51,152 nt of DNA from Nocardia tenerifensis NBRC 101015 (GTDB lineage: Bacteria > Actinomycetota > Actinomycetes > Mycobacteriales > Mycobacteriaceae): NCBI RefSeq assembly GCF_000308715.1, contig NZ_BAGH01000298.1, positions 1 through 51,152 on the forward strand, written 5' to 3'. Positions 25,658 to 34,737 of the stretch are shown here, one piece after another. Under the pieces are notes generated by a model. The model was not told the origin of the DNA, made no database searches, and saw nothing but the letters and a program-made list of their open reading frames with translations. Both the position numbers and the translations under genes were made by a program. Position 1 is the stretch's first letter; each line of letters begins with the position of its first letter.

Positions 25658-27674
25658 GAGTTGTCCAGGCAGCGAGGTAGTCGGCTATCGGTGAAGTGCA
25701 CCGGACCGAAGGTCCGGTCAGGCCAATCAGTTTCCACAACGCCGCTGAATCCTCATCCAGATGTTGGAATTCAGGAGCATGAGTGGAAACCGGCACGATA
25801 CTAAGAACTTGTTGCCGTAGTACTTTGACTAGGAACACAACGTCGCTGCTGAGAACAGGCTGATAGCTCAGCGGCGGACCAAGTCCGCATTCCTCCAACC
25901 ACCGGGGAGCAACGGGCTCTTCCACTCTCTCGGCATGACCGCGGAAGTCGACTGCCCAGACCTCCGTGTGACGACCACGGGCGATCAGGCCGGGCTCTAC
26001 CGTCGAGTCACTGCCTACCTTCGCCGACCATGAGGTCATAGCAGGCTCCCGGGAAGCGGGCGCCATTCCGAAATTGGGTACGCTTTCACAGATGTGGAAG
26101 ACCAGAACATGACCATCGACGGTTAGCCGGTGTTCACCTGGCTCAAGTAGTTGGTTGGCACGCAGTTTGATTGGAAAATCGCTGGTCAGCAACCGAGTGC
26201 ATTCACCATCAAGGCAGGCTACGACAGACCGGGCCTCGGCGCCGACTGGTAGTAGTAAATCCGGCTCGCCACCAGTGATATATGTATTGCTGCGACCAAA
26301 CGGAACCGGTAGCTTGAGTCCGTTCACCAGTCGCGGGACAGGCGGATGATCCGGCCTGAGTTCGCTGATCAACGATCGGCCCATCGCAGCGATCGCCTTC
26401 TCCAAGGCGATCTTCGAGAAGACACAGTCACGATAGATCAACCATCCGGGAACCAGATTGTTGTCGACCCCGAGCCAGCTCATAGGTAACCGCTCGTGTG
26501 GATTGATAGCTGCCGCAGCCCGCAGGAAGGACTCGACTTCGGCCTTGCGGGATGGAGTAACTACCAGCAGGTGTTCCTCGGCAGGTTCGAGGCCCTGCGC
26601 TTCGATCCACATTGCCGCCCGTGGATCCTCCACCAGCACGTAGACTTCCTTCGGCTTATGCATTGCGACGGACGTTTCGCCTGTCGCCTTAAAGCGGGTT
26701 CCGACGGAATCCATAACCGGCGGCAACGACCCTGTCAGGTCGAACAGGTCGCTGTAGTCCGGCTCGGAGATCAGGACCACCCTGCCATCGGTGAACTCGA
26801 GCAAGTCTTCAGGTAGCCCCTGGCGCCACCGGATCTGCCATGAAGCCCTCCACTCAACCAAGTCGAGCCCTAACAGAATCGGCAACCATCGCCGTCCGCT
26901 AGCGCTGACCACATTTCCATCCCACGTCCGTGCCGTCTGCATGAGAACCGGAAGGAGCTGACCATCTGGTTCCGGGTCGTGTAAGGCCTTGACGAAGGGG
27001 CGGCTGAATCCTCGATCCCGTGCGCACCAGAAGCGCAATGCACTCAACATTTGCTCTTCGCTAGGTACTGCATCCGCCCTCAGGTCTATGGCGGCAAAGA
27101 ACGAAGTCAATCGCGCACGGTCGGACCGCCTGATGAGCGCCTGCGACGTCGAGTGGCCGATCTTTGTGAAGTGCTTATGATTCCGAGCGGTCAGGACGCC
27201 CAGCGCCGGCTGCGACGACACCCAAATCGCTAGTTCTTCCCACATCCTCTGTATCACGTCGAAACTGGCTTGTACATATTTCGTGTCGACTGTGGTGTTC
27301 GCAGCCACAAGAAGGTCATCGAGCCTGGCGTAGTAGGCGTTCGGGGAGATCTCGTTGTCACGTCCCATCTCCGATGCGGCAAGCACTGTGAGCGCCAGCA
27401 GCGGCAGATACGGCGGCGGCTCAAGCTGAAATGCTGGCCCCCCGCTCGCCTCCGCCAGCAGCTGCCCGAAAAGTTGGGACGGGCGTCCGAAATCGAGCTT
27501 CGAAACAACTGCGCGTGTCAGCGAGAGCGCCGGGTCTTCCTGATCGGCACCGAAGCTTCGGTCCAATTCTTCACGGTCGATGAACAGTGTTATCGGCGCG
27601 GGCGCAGGGCCTGGCGTCAAGTATCTTTTCACGAGTCGCGCCTGCCACTCGAGGTATGTCCACCATGTACTCAT
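25647..27674 (-). CDS. unrecognised large protein of the helicase module
   Basis: 675 residues from ATG 27674, chosen for the AGGGGGC ribosome site; ATG 27692 would add six residues. No family recognised with confidence. It opens STWWTYLEWQARLVKRYLTP and contains a helical region with LEPPPYLPLLALTVLAA near residue 90. The C-terminal half is beta-rich (for example LEPGEHRLTVDGHVLVFHI), suggesting an immunoglobulin- or carbohydrate-binding-like fold. No Walker or nuclease motif was seen. It is first of the coupled trio and probably binds DNA or the helicase. Confidence 0.65.
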   Translation of the reverse strand: MSTWWTYLEWQARLVKRYLTPGPAPAPITLFIDREELDRSFGADQEDPALSLTRAVVSKLDFGRPSQLFGQLLAEASGGPAFQLEPPPYLPLLALTVLAASEMGRDNEISPNAYYARLDDLLVAANTTVDTKYVQASFDVIQRMWEELAIWVSSQPALGVLTARNHKHFTKIGHSTSQALIRRSDRARLTSFFAAIDLRADAVPSEEQMLSALRFWCARDRGFSRPFVKALHDPEPDGQLLPVLMQTARTWDGNVVSASGRRWLPILLGLDLVEWRASWQIRWRQGLPEDLLEFTDGRVVLISEPDYSDLFDLTGSLPPVMDSVGTRFKATGETSVAMHKPKEVYVLVEDPRAAMWIEAQGLEPAEEHLLVVTPSRKAEVESFLRAAAAINPHERLPMSWLGVDNNLVPGWLIYRDCVFSKIALEKAIAAMGRSLISELRPDHPPVPRLVNGLKLPVPFGRSNTYITGGEPDLLLPVGAEARSVVACLDGECTRLLTSDFPIKLRANQLLEPGEHRLTVDGHVLVFHICESVPNFGMAPASREPAMTSWSAKVGSDSTVEPGLIARGRHTEVWAVDFRGHAERVEEPVAPRWLEECGLGPPLSYQPVLSSDVVFLVKVLRQQVLSIVPVSTHAPEFQHLDEDSAALWKLIGLTGPSVRCTSPIADYLAAWTTHGR

Positions 27675-27873
27675 CGATGCCCCCTGCACCATCAGACGTT
27701 GTTGGTCTGACTATCGCCGCACCACACCAACTGTTTCAACCAAATTCAGCGACGTTGCCCAGCTACACGATTCTCAGATTCTGCCTCATGTTCATCAGGC
27801 CCCTGGCGCCCCACAGGACATGGTTCCACAATTCAGCTGCCTAGACTCAGCACTCAATCGAAACAGTGATGCC

Positions 27874-28824
27874 TCACTCTTCCCGTGTGCCTCGCTCGGG
27901 AAGAACCGGAGCGGCAGAACTCGGCTCGCCATCCTGCGCCCGCCGCCACCGACCGCCGCCGATCAGTACATCCTTCTCGCCACCGGGTACAACACGCACC
28001 GAAATATAGTGTTTGCTGTCCGGAACCGGGACACCGAGCAACTCAGCCAGGTGCGCGTGGTAGCTACTGAGAATGACGTAACCCTCGGGCTTGAGCGCAG
28101 TCCGTGCTCCCCCGCTGGCCCGCACTCGCTTCTGGTCATCGAGCTGCTGGGCGACTGTACGAACAGCGTTGCGGTGCACCAACTTTCCCTCGGTTGACCG
28201 GAATAGCCGGTTAACTCGCTGTGTTCCGAAAGGACTGTCGAAGATATCGGCAACGACATGGTCGGGCAGCTGCAGCAGAATGCTGGCCGGCATAGGCTGG
28301 GCGCGCCACAACCACCGCACCGCGTCACGCCCGCGGGAGTTCAGTGCGCTCTTCTTGTCTCGATTCGTGCCTTCCCTGCGATACTCAGACCGTACGCGCA
28401 CCAGTCCGAGTGAGAACTGGGCTTCCGGATCGCTGGCTGTGGCGACGAGCGCGAGCTCGTCGAACACCTCCGGAGGCAACATCCACTTGCCGTCGTCCTG
28501 GCTCCACTTCGCATCAACCTGATGGCCGGCAATGCGATAGTCGGTGGTGTCACCATCGTTGAAGCCGAACTCCCGTTGCGCATTGATCTCGAACACGGTG
28601 CCGAAGTGTGTCTTCTCTGTCTTCATCAGCTCTGACCAGCGAAAACGGCCGGTTTCCGGGCCGTTGTAGATCATGTCGTAAGTATGACGAAAGACCTCCC
28701 CCCACCTCGTTCCGTCAGGATCCAACTGCAGGATTTCGTCGGCCACTGCTTCGAGCGCCGGATCGGAGTCATCTGACAAGAAGCTTGGGTCGGATTCGTC
28801 AGGTTGACCGAAGAGAGGCAGCAT
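27874..28824 (-). CDS. NaeI-type type IIE restriction endonuclease
   Basis: 316 residues (NaeI has 317). Strong resemblance to NaeI, remembered from the literature, over both domains: KTEKTHFGTVFEIN and TDYRIAGHQVDAKWS in the Endo domain, TVAQQLDDQKRVRASGGART and LKPEGYVIL in the Topo (CAP-like, second-site-binding) domain. NaeI catalytic residues Glu70, Asp86, Asp95 and Lys97 correspond at a constant offset of nine to Glu79, Asp95, Asp104 and Lys106. The NaeI ligase-like motif LYDGQR (Leu43) is IYNGPE here. Predicted to cut GCCGGC after binding two copies. It lies 34 bases after the VWA gene and about 200 bases before the helicase trio. Confidence 0.93.
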   Translation of the reverse strand: MLPLFGQPDESDPSFLSDDSDPALEAVADEILQLDPDGTRWGEVFRHTYDMIYNGPETGRFRWSELMKTEKTHFGTVFEINAQREFGFNDGDTTDYRIAGHQVDAKWSQDDGKWMLPPEVFDELALVATASDPEAQFSLGLVRVRSEYRREGTNRDKKSALNSRGRDAVRWLWRAQPMPASILLQLPDHVVADIFDSPFGTQRVNRLFRSTEGKLVHRNAVRTVAQQLDDQKRVRASGGARTALKPEGYVILSSYHAHLAELLGVPVPDSKHYISVRVVPGGEKDVLIGGGRWRRAQDGEPSSAAPVLPERGTREE

Positions 28825-28858
28825 ATTTGAAACGTACCTGCACCGAACACAGCAATCT

Positions 28859-30256
28859 TCAGTTCGGAAGCAATCGGCCGACGACCTCGGCGAGTTGCTT
28901 GACGTTGCGGCACTCGTGCATCGTCACGTACTCGGCGTAGAGGTGGGCGGCGGAGTCGCCGGTGGGCCAGGAGCGGGAGGGTTCGGGGTTCAGCCAGTAG
29001 GCGTGTTTGGCTCTGTCGCAGAGGGTTTGGAGGGCGGGGAGGTTGGGGTCGGTGCGGTTGGTGCGGGCGTCGCCGAGGATCAGGAGGGAGGTTCGGGGGC
29101 CTAGGGCGTCTAGGTGATGGTCGAGGAAGCCCTGTAGGGCTTCGCCGTAGTTGCTGCTGCCGTAGCGGGCGACGTTGGCCTCGCGGGCGATCCGGGCCGC
29201 CAGACCTGGGGACGGGGGTTCGCCGGGGGTGAAGAAGTCGGTGATTTCGTCGCAGGTGTCTATGAAGCCGAAGCTGCGGACCTTGGTGAACTGGTCTTGG
29301 AGGGCCTGGATCAGTTGGAGGGTGAATTCGGCGAAGCCGGTTACGGAGCCGGAGAGGTCGGCCAGGACTACCAGGTCGGGGCGGCCGTGTTTGCGGGCGC
29401 GGAGGACGGGGGCGATGGGGACGCCGCCGGTGGCCATGGAGCGGCGGAGGGTGCGGCGCATGTCGATGTGGCCGCGGACGGATTTGCGGCGGCGGGCTGC
29501 TAGGCGGGTGGCCAGTTTGCGGGCCAAAGGGTGGACGAGGCGGCGCATTTCGGCTAGGTCCTGTTCGCGGGCGCCGAGGAAGTCGATCTGGTCGGGGCTG
29601 GATTGGACGCCGCGGCGGGCGATGTACTCGGTGCCGCGGAGTTGGGCGGAGCGCAGGCGGGCCTCGGTTTGGACGGCGGTGCGGAATTCGGTGAGGCGGC
29701 GGTTGGCTTCGATGGTGCGGACGGCGGTGTCGAGTTCGGTGGGGCCGACCGCGATCCGCTCGATGAGTTCTTCTGGGCGTAGGGCTTTCATGGTTTGGTA
29801 GGCGGACCAGCCTGCGCCGGAAGCGGTGGTCACGGGCGTCTCGGATCGGCCGGTGCCCGCTCCCCCGTAGGCGCCGAGTTGGGTCAGGGCTTGGCGGGCG
29901 AGGTCGGCGGTGGTGGGGTCATCCTCGGTGAGGGCGGCGGTCAGGCGATCACGCAGCGACTCAACGGATTCCGTAGCTGCGGGCGGCTGCTCGACGGTCA
30001 GGAAGTAGAGATCGAAGAGTTGGTTGAAGACGGCGCGTTGGCCATTGCGGCGCAGCAGGCAGGCGGCCATTCCGGAGCGCAGGCGGGCACGGTCGGACAG
30101 GCCGAGGGCGAGCATGGCCGATGCGGCGTCGAGGGTTTCGCTGGGGCCGGCGGCGATGCCGTGGTCGCGCAGGAGGCCGACGAACTCGACGAGACGGTCG
30201 GTCATCGAGTCGGCAGGTTGCCGGGGAAGGGTTGAGTCGCGGCGCGTGGACGTCAT
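28859..30256 (-). CDS. CoxE-like VWA domain protein
   Basis: 465 residues from ATG 30256 (GAGG upstream); ATG 30205, at the start of the conserved MTDRLVEFVGLLRDHGI, is an alternative. The C-terminal half is a von Willebrand factor A domain with the metal-binding (MIDAS) pattern DLVVLADLSGSV and the later YGSSNYGEAL and LGDARTN segments. CoxE-type VWA proteins act with MoxR AAA+ ATPases as metal-insertion or remodelling chaperones in the cytoplasm. The partner MoxR gene lies 67 bases upstream on the same strand. No cox-type substrate genes are nearby, so the client is unknown. Codon use is G/C-rich, so this is flanking chromosome rather than island. Confidence 0.88.
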   Translation of the reverse strand: MTSTRRDSTLPRQPADSMTDRLVEFVGLLRDHGIAAGPSETLDAASAMLALGLSDRARLRSGMAACLLRRNGQRAVFNQLFDLYFLTVEQPPAATESVESLRDRLTAALTEDDPTTADLARQALTQLGAYGGAGTGRSETPVTTASGAGWSAYQTMKALRPEELIERIAVGPTELDTAVRTIEANRRLTEFRTAVQTEARLRSAQLRGTEYIARRGVQSSPDQIDFLGAREQDLAEMRRLVHPLARKLATRLAARRRKSVRGHIDMRRTLRRSMATGGVPIAPVLRARKHGRPDLVVLADLSGSVTGFAEFTLQLIQALQDQFTKVRSFGFIDTCDEITDFFTPGEPPSPGLAARIAREANVARYGSSNYGEALQGFLDHHLDALGPRTSLLILGDARTNRTDPNLPALQTLCDRAKHAYWLNPEPSRSWPTGDSAAHLYAEYVTMHECRNVKQLAEVVGRLLPN

Positions 30257-30323
30257 CGCGCCGCCTCGGTAGAGGCCAACCGCTCGACAGTGGGGCAATA
30301 GGCGACAGTCACCGACGGCCGAC

Positions 30324-31202
30324 TCACTTCGCCGTTCCCTCATCGGCGTCCAACGACAAACGTTCGGCCGCAATGCGGTGGTCCGCTTGGTATTTCAGCA
30401 GTACGCCGAGCGTCGAGCGGACCACACCGCCGCTCAAGGTGCGAGTACCGAGAGCGACGAGAGTCTTTGCCCAGTCGATGGTTTCGGCGATGGAGGGCGC
30501 TTTGCGGAGCGGGAGTTGGCGCAGCGCGCCGACGATCCGCACCATGGGCTCGCCCAGCGCTTCGTCCAACTCGGGGACCTTCATGCGCACGATGGCTCGC
30601 TCCAATTCGACTGTCGGATAGTCGATGTGGAGATAGAGGCAGCGACGCTTCAATGCTTCGGAGAGTTCGCGGTTGGCGTTGGAGGTGACGATGACGAAGG
30701 GCTTGCGGACGGCGGTGACGGTGCCGAGTTCGGGGATGCTCACCTGGTAGTCGCCGAGTACCTCGAGCAGCAGACCCTCCAGCTCGACGTCGGCCTTGTC
30801 GAGTTCATCGATGAGCAGGACGGTGGGGATCGGGTTGCGGATGGCGGCGAGCAGCGGGCGGGCGAGGAGGAACTCCTCGGTGAAGACGTGGTCGCGGGTG
30901 TCGTCCCAGCGCTCGCGCTCGGTGGTGATGCGGAGCAGTTGCTTGGCGTGGTTCCACTCGTAGAGGGCGCGGGCCTCGTCGATGCCTTCGTAGCACTGCA
31001 GGCGGACGAGGTCGGCGGATGTCGCGGCGGCGACGGCCTTGGCCAGCTCCGTCTTGCCGACGCCCGCGGGACCCTCGATGAGGAGGGGTTTGCCGAGGTG
31101 GTCGGCGAGGAAGACGGCGGTGGCGATGTCGAGGGACGGGAGATACCCGGCCTCGGTGAGCCGCGGGGTCACCTCGTCTACGGAGCCGAAGAACTTACTC
31201 AT
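30324..31202 (-). CDS. MoxR-type AAA+ ATPase
   Basis: 292 residues from ATG 31202 (MSKFFGSVDEVTPRL). AAA+ motifs: Walker A EGPAGVGKTE near residue 45, Walker B VLLIDELDKAD near residue 110, sensor 1 VIVTSNANRELSEALKRR, and the arginine-finger region. It belongs to the MoxR group that pairs with VWA proteins, and the VWA gene follows directly. The long in-frame extension to 31685 is the antisense of the divergent PPOX gene and is not used. Likely role: ATP-driven maturation of an enzyme complex together with the VWA protein. Confidence 0.92.
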   Translation of the reverse strand: MSKFFGSVDEVTPRLTEAGYLPSLDIATAVFLADHLGKPLLIEGPAGVGKTELAKAVAAATSADLVRLQCYEGIDEARALYEWNHAKQLLRITTERERWDDTRDHVFTEEFLLARPLLAAIRNPIPTVLLIDELDKADVELEGLLLEVLGDYQVSIPELGTVTAVRKPFVIVTSNANRELSEALKRRCLYLHIDYPTVELERAIVRMKVPELDEALGEPMVRIVGALRQLPLRKAPSIAETIDWAKTLVALGTRTLSGGVVRSTLGVLLKYQADHRIAAERLSLDADEGTAK

Positions 31203-31262
31203 CAGTAACAGTCTAGAACGCGCGCTTGAACTGAACCGCACTCGAGGTTCTACGGTCGACCC

Positions 31263-31682
31263 ATGATCTTCACCGACGCCGAACGCGGCTACCTGTCCGG
31301 ACAGCGACTCGCCAGGCTGGCCACCGTGTCCGCCGCGGGCGCGCCGCAGATCGTCGCCCTCGGCTTCCGGCTCAACGACGACGACACGATCGATATCGGC
31401 GGGCCCAATCATGCCGCCTCCCAGCGCTATCGCAACATTCTCGGCAATCCCAAGGTCAGCCTGCTGATCGATGACATGACGCCCGACGATCCCGCACAGC
31501 TGAAGCCGGGGTGGGGGCGCGGAGTGGAGATCCGCGGTGTGGTGGAGACGCTGACGGTCGAGGTTCCACCGGTGTCGCCGGAGTGGTTCTCGCACGACAT
31601 CATTCGCGTCCACCCCCGGTGGGTGCGAAGCTGGCATATCGATCCCGACAACGTCGAGGGCGGGTCGCGCAAGGTCGGCTGA
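31263..31682 (+). CDS. PPOX-class (F420/FMN-dependent) split-barrel protein
   Basis: 139 residues. Opening IFTDAERGYLSGQRLARLATVSAAGAPQ and the following GGPNHAASQRYRNI and VSLLIDD segments are those of the pyridoxamine 5'-phosphate oxidase-like split barrel, in the small actinobacterial PPOX F420-dependent group (TIGR04023-like). Such proteins bind F420 or FMN and reduce varied substrates; the substrate here is unknown. It diverges from the moxR gene with 60 bases between starts, and an ordinary start codon at 31263 fits the conserved N-terminus. Confidence 0.85.
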   Translation: MIFTDAERGYLSGQRLARLATVSAAGAPQIVALGFRLNDDDTIDIGGPNHAASQRYRNILGNPKVSLLIDDMTPDDPAQLKPGWGRGVEIRGVVETLTVEVPPVSPEWFSHDIIRVHPRWVRSWHIDPDNVEGGSRKVG

Positions 31683-31936
31683 CAAGCGTCTGAGGGTTCA
31701 TCGGGGTCAACCCCTAATACCTCAGACTGAAATTCTCTCCAGCCGTGCCAGCACCCGTGACCTTTCACCCGAAATGCGCGAGAGTGAGACCGTGCAGTCG
31801 GTGCCGCACCGGGTTCGCCGAGCGCGAAGCAGCGGCGGCACAACCGATCCCGACCTGTCCGCAGCGTGCGCCGCACCGCGGGCAGACCGCAGCGGGGGAT
31901 GGTGAACGAGCAGTTCACCGCAGAGTGAAAGGATCC

Positions 31937-32230
31937 ATGTTGTTCTCCACAACCAAGTCCACGACGTCGCGCCGCGCGCTGGCCCGCGTGGCTGTCGCCG
32001 GTGCGATCGTCGCGGTTCCGTTGACCGCGTTGGCGATTCCCGCCTCGGCCGACGCGAGTGTCGCCGTGCCGGGCGTCACCGAGGTCCGGCATCACCCGCA
32101 CCACAATCGCGACTGCGACTTCGGCCCCTTCGAGAACTGGCGCTGCAACAACGGCCCGTTCGGCCACGACCAGGACCTGTTCTGGCAGTTCCGCCACAAC
32201 CGGCCGCACGGACTCTTCGGCAGCAGCTAG
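31937..32230 (+). CDS. small secreted His/Asn-rich protein
   Basis: 97 residues from ATG 31937, eight bases after AAAGGA. An N-terminal signal peptide (two Arg, then a hydrophobic Ala/Val run, then PASADA as probable signal peptidase I site near residue 39) leaves a mature peptide of about 58 residues. That peptide has two Cys (in DCDF and WRCN) and a run of His (RHHPHHNRD), which could bind metal or form a disulfide. No family recognised. Its signal peptide closely resembles that of the protein at 32687. A strong terminator follows. Confidence 0.75.
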   Translation: MLFSTTKSTTSRRALARVAVAGAIVAVPLTALAIPASADASVAVPGVTEVRHHPHHNRDCDFGPFENWRCNNGPFGHDQDLFWQFRHNRPHGLFGSS

Positions 32231-32235
32231 CCCGA

Positions 32236-32266
32236 ACGGCCCGGCTCCGCACCGGGGCCGGGCCGT
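32236..32266. terminator. bidirectional hairpin terminator
   Basis: Arms ACGGCCCGGC (32236-32245) and GCCGGGCCGT (32257-32266) pair perfectly, between the secreted-protein gene and the convergent VOC gene. Confidence 0.75.
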
Positions 32267-32271
32267 CACAC

Positions 32272-32655
32272 TCAGCCGACGAACTCGGTCAGTGACAACA
32301 CATTTCCGTCCGGATCACTGAACCACGCCACCTTGTCCCCACCGGGCGTGGTCCATACCCCGTTGTCATCCTGTTCCATTCCGGCATACCGAAGGAATTC
32401 CACTCCGCGCGAGACGAGTTCGACCACCGACGCCGCGATATCGGCGACCGCCCACCCGAGCACCGTGAACGGTTGCGGGACAAGCGTGTCCACCGCGGTG
32501 ACCCGAATCATGGCCCCTCCGTTGCGCACCACGCACGCGAACGGCGTCACCTCGACGATCTCCAGTCCGAGCACCTCGCCGAAGAACCGGCGCGATCGCG
32601 CCAGATCCGTCGACGGCGCGAACGCGATGACCTCGGCGGCGGCGAGTGACGTCAT
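32272..32655 (-). CDS. VOC-family (glyoxalase/bleomycin resistance-like) protein
   Basis: 127 residues with the vicinal oxygen chelate repeats: an N-terminal half with STDLARSRRFFGEVLGLEIVE and a C-terminal half with WTTPGGDKVAWFSDPDGNVLSL. Metal-ligand positions are incomplete in the first half, so it may bind rather than transform its ligand. The start at 32655 lies 31 bases from the start of the divergent secreted-protein gene, so the two share a very short promoter region. Function beyond the fold cannot be assigned. Confidence 0.88.
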   Translation of the reverse strand: MTSLAAAEVIAFAPSTDLARSRRFFGEVLGLEIVEVTPFACVVRNGGAMIRVTAVDTLVPQPFTVLGWAVADIAASVVELVSRGVEFLRYAGMEQDDNGVWTTPGGDKVAWFSDPDGNVLSLTEFVG

Positions 32656-32686
32656 AGGCGAAGACTACTCAGAACAGGAAGATTTC

Positions 32687-33067
32687 ATGATGCTCTCGAC
32701 GACGAGTTCCCGCCGCCTGCTGGCCCGACTGGCACTCGCGGGCGCGTTGGTCGCGGCGCCGGCCGTCGCGATCGCTCCGGCCGCGATGGCCACCGAGCTC
32801 AGCGAGCTCCCGCTCGATCAGTGCGACAACCCGGACCAGCGGGACAACGCCGAACTACAGCGGGCGTGTAACGCGATCCGCTGGGCACACAGCCCGAACA
32901 ACCCGATGAATCCCAATAGCCCGCTCAACCCGAACAATTCGAGCAGCCTCAACGATCCGCGCAACCTCAACAACCCGGGCAATCCCGCCAGCCCGCTGAA
33001 CCCGAACAACCCCTTGAACCCGAACAACCAGCCCCGCCCGATCCCCCCGGCCGGCCACATCAGCTGA
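32687..33067 (+). CDS. small secreted Asn/Pro-rich repeat protein
   Basis: 126 residues from ATG 32687 (AGGAAG upstream; a second ATG follows at once). A signal peptide (RRLLARLALAGALVAAPAVA, cleavage probably near AMA-T) is followed by a short segment with two Cys (QCDNPD, RACNA). A C-terminal region of about 45 residues is built from a repeat close to N-P-x-N/S-P-L, reading NPMNPNSPLNPNN and so on, and is probably an extended wall- or matrix-associated stretch. No family recognised. The signal peptide matches that of the protein at 31937, suggesting related origin. Confidence 0.75.
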   Translation: MMLSTTSSRRLLARLALAGALVAAPAVAIAPAAMATELSELPLDQCDNPDQRDNAELQRACNAIRWAHSPNNPMNPNSPLNPNNSSSLNDPRNLNNPGNPASPLNPNNPLNPNNQPRPIPPAGHIS

Positions 33068-33071
33068 CGAC

Positions 33072-33103
33072 GACGGCCCGGCACCGAAGGGTGCCGGGCC
33101 GTC
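33072..33103. terminator. bidirectional hairpin terminator
   Basis: Perfect stem GACGGCCCGGCACC / GGTGCCGGGCCGTC with a GAAG loop, between the secreted Asn/Pro-rich protein gene and convergent ilvC. Confidence 0.85.
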
Positions 33104-33117
33104 AAAGCCTATAGAAC

Positions 33118-34233
<1,116 letters not shown>

Positions 34234-34737
34234 TCAGCGCGTCGCCGTGATCGACTTCGGCCCGCGACCGACGGCCACCACACCGGACTGCACGATCTCC
34301 CGGATTCCGTACGGCTCGAGCATGCGCAGCAGCGCGTCGAGCTTGGACCGCGTTCCGGTCGCCTCGACGGTGAGCGCGTCCGGGGAGACGTCGATCACCT
34401 TCGCCCGGAAGAGCGTAACCGCCTCGATCACCTGGGTCCGCACGCTGGCGTCGGCGCGGACCTTCACCAGGATCAGCTCGCGGGCCACCGAGGAGTCGGA
34501 GTCCTGCTCGACGATCTTGATGACGTTCACCAGCTTGTTGAGCTGCTTGGTGACCTGCTCGAGCGGCAGGTCCTCCACGGTGACGACGATGGTCATCCGG
34601 GAGATCTCCGGAATCTCAGTGCCGCCGACGGCGAGCGACTCGATATTGAAGCCGCGCCGCGAGAACAACGCCGCCACCCGCGCGAGCACGCCAGGCTTGT
34701 CCTCGACAAGCACGCTGAGCGTGTGCGTAGTACTCAT
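34234..34737 (-). CDS. ilvN: acetolactate synthase small (regulatory) subunit
   Basis: 167 residues. The N-terminal ACT domain ([22 protein letters not shown], residues 5-26, then NIESLAVG) binds valine for feedback inhibition. The C-terminal domain (RELILVKV onward) is the ALS_ss_C type. Length is typical of actinobacterial IlvN/IlvH. Its start overlaps the end of ilvB by 4 bases (ATGA), so the two subunits are translated together. Confidence 0.96.
   Translation of the reverse strand: MSTTHTLSVLVEDKPGVLARVAALFSRRGFNIESLAVGGTEIPEISRMTIVVTVEDLPLEQVTKQLNKLVNVIKIVEQDSDSSVARELILVKVRADASVRTQVIEAVTLFRAKVIDVSPDALTVEATGTRSKLDALLRMLEPYGIREIVQSGVVAVGRGPKSITATR

Larger units (their letters stand above)
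14257..28858. other. defence island inserted between iolG and a VWA/MoxR pair
   Basis: This stretch contains nine genes, all of which encode nucleases, a DNA methyltransferase, a helicase or unrecognised partners. Base and codon use changes sharply: AT-rich runs and codons such as ATA, TTT and AGA appear (for example 15340-15720 and 16260-16700), while both flanks are strongly G/C-biased at third positions. No integrase, transposase, tRNA or clear direct repeat was found at the borders, so the mode of entry is unknown. Confidence 0.75.

Noticed and set aside
19248..27674. Canonical DISARM locus
   Set aside because: DISARM would show a separate DUF1998 protein (DrmB) and a phospholipase D-type DrmC. 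Here DUF1998 is fused to the helicase and no PLD motif is present in the partners.
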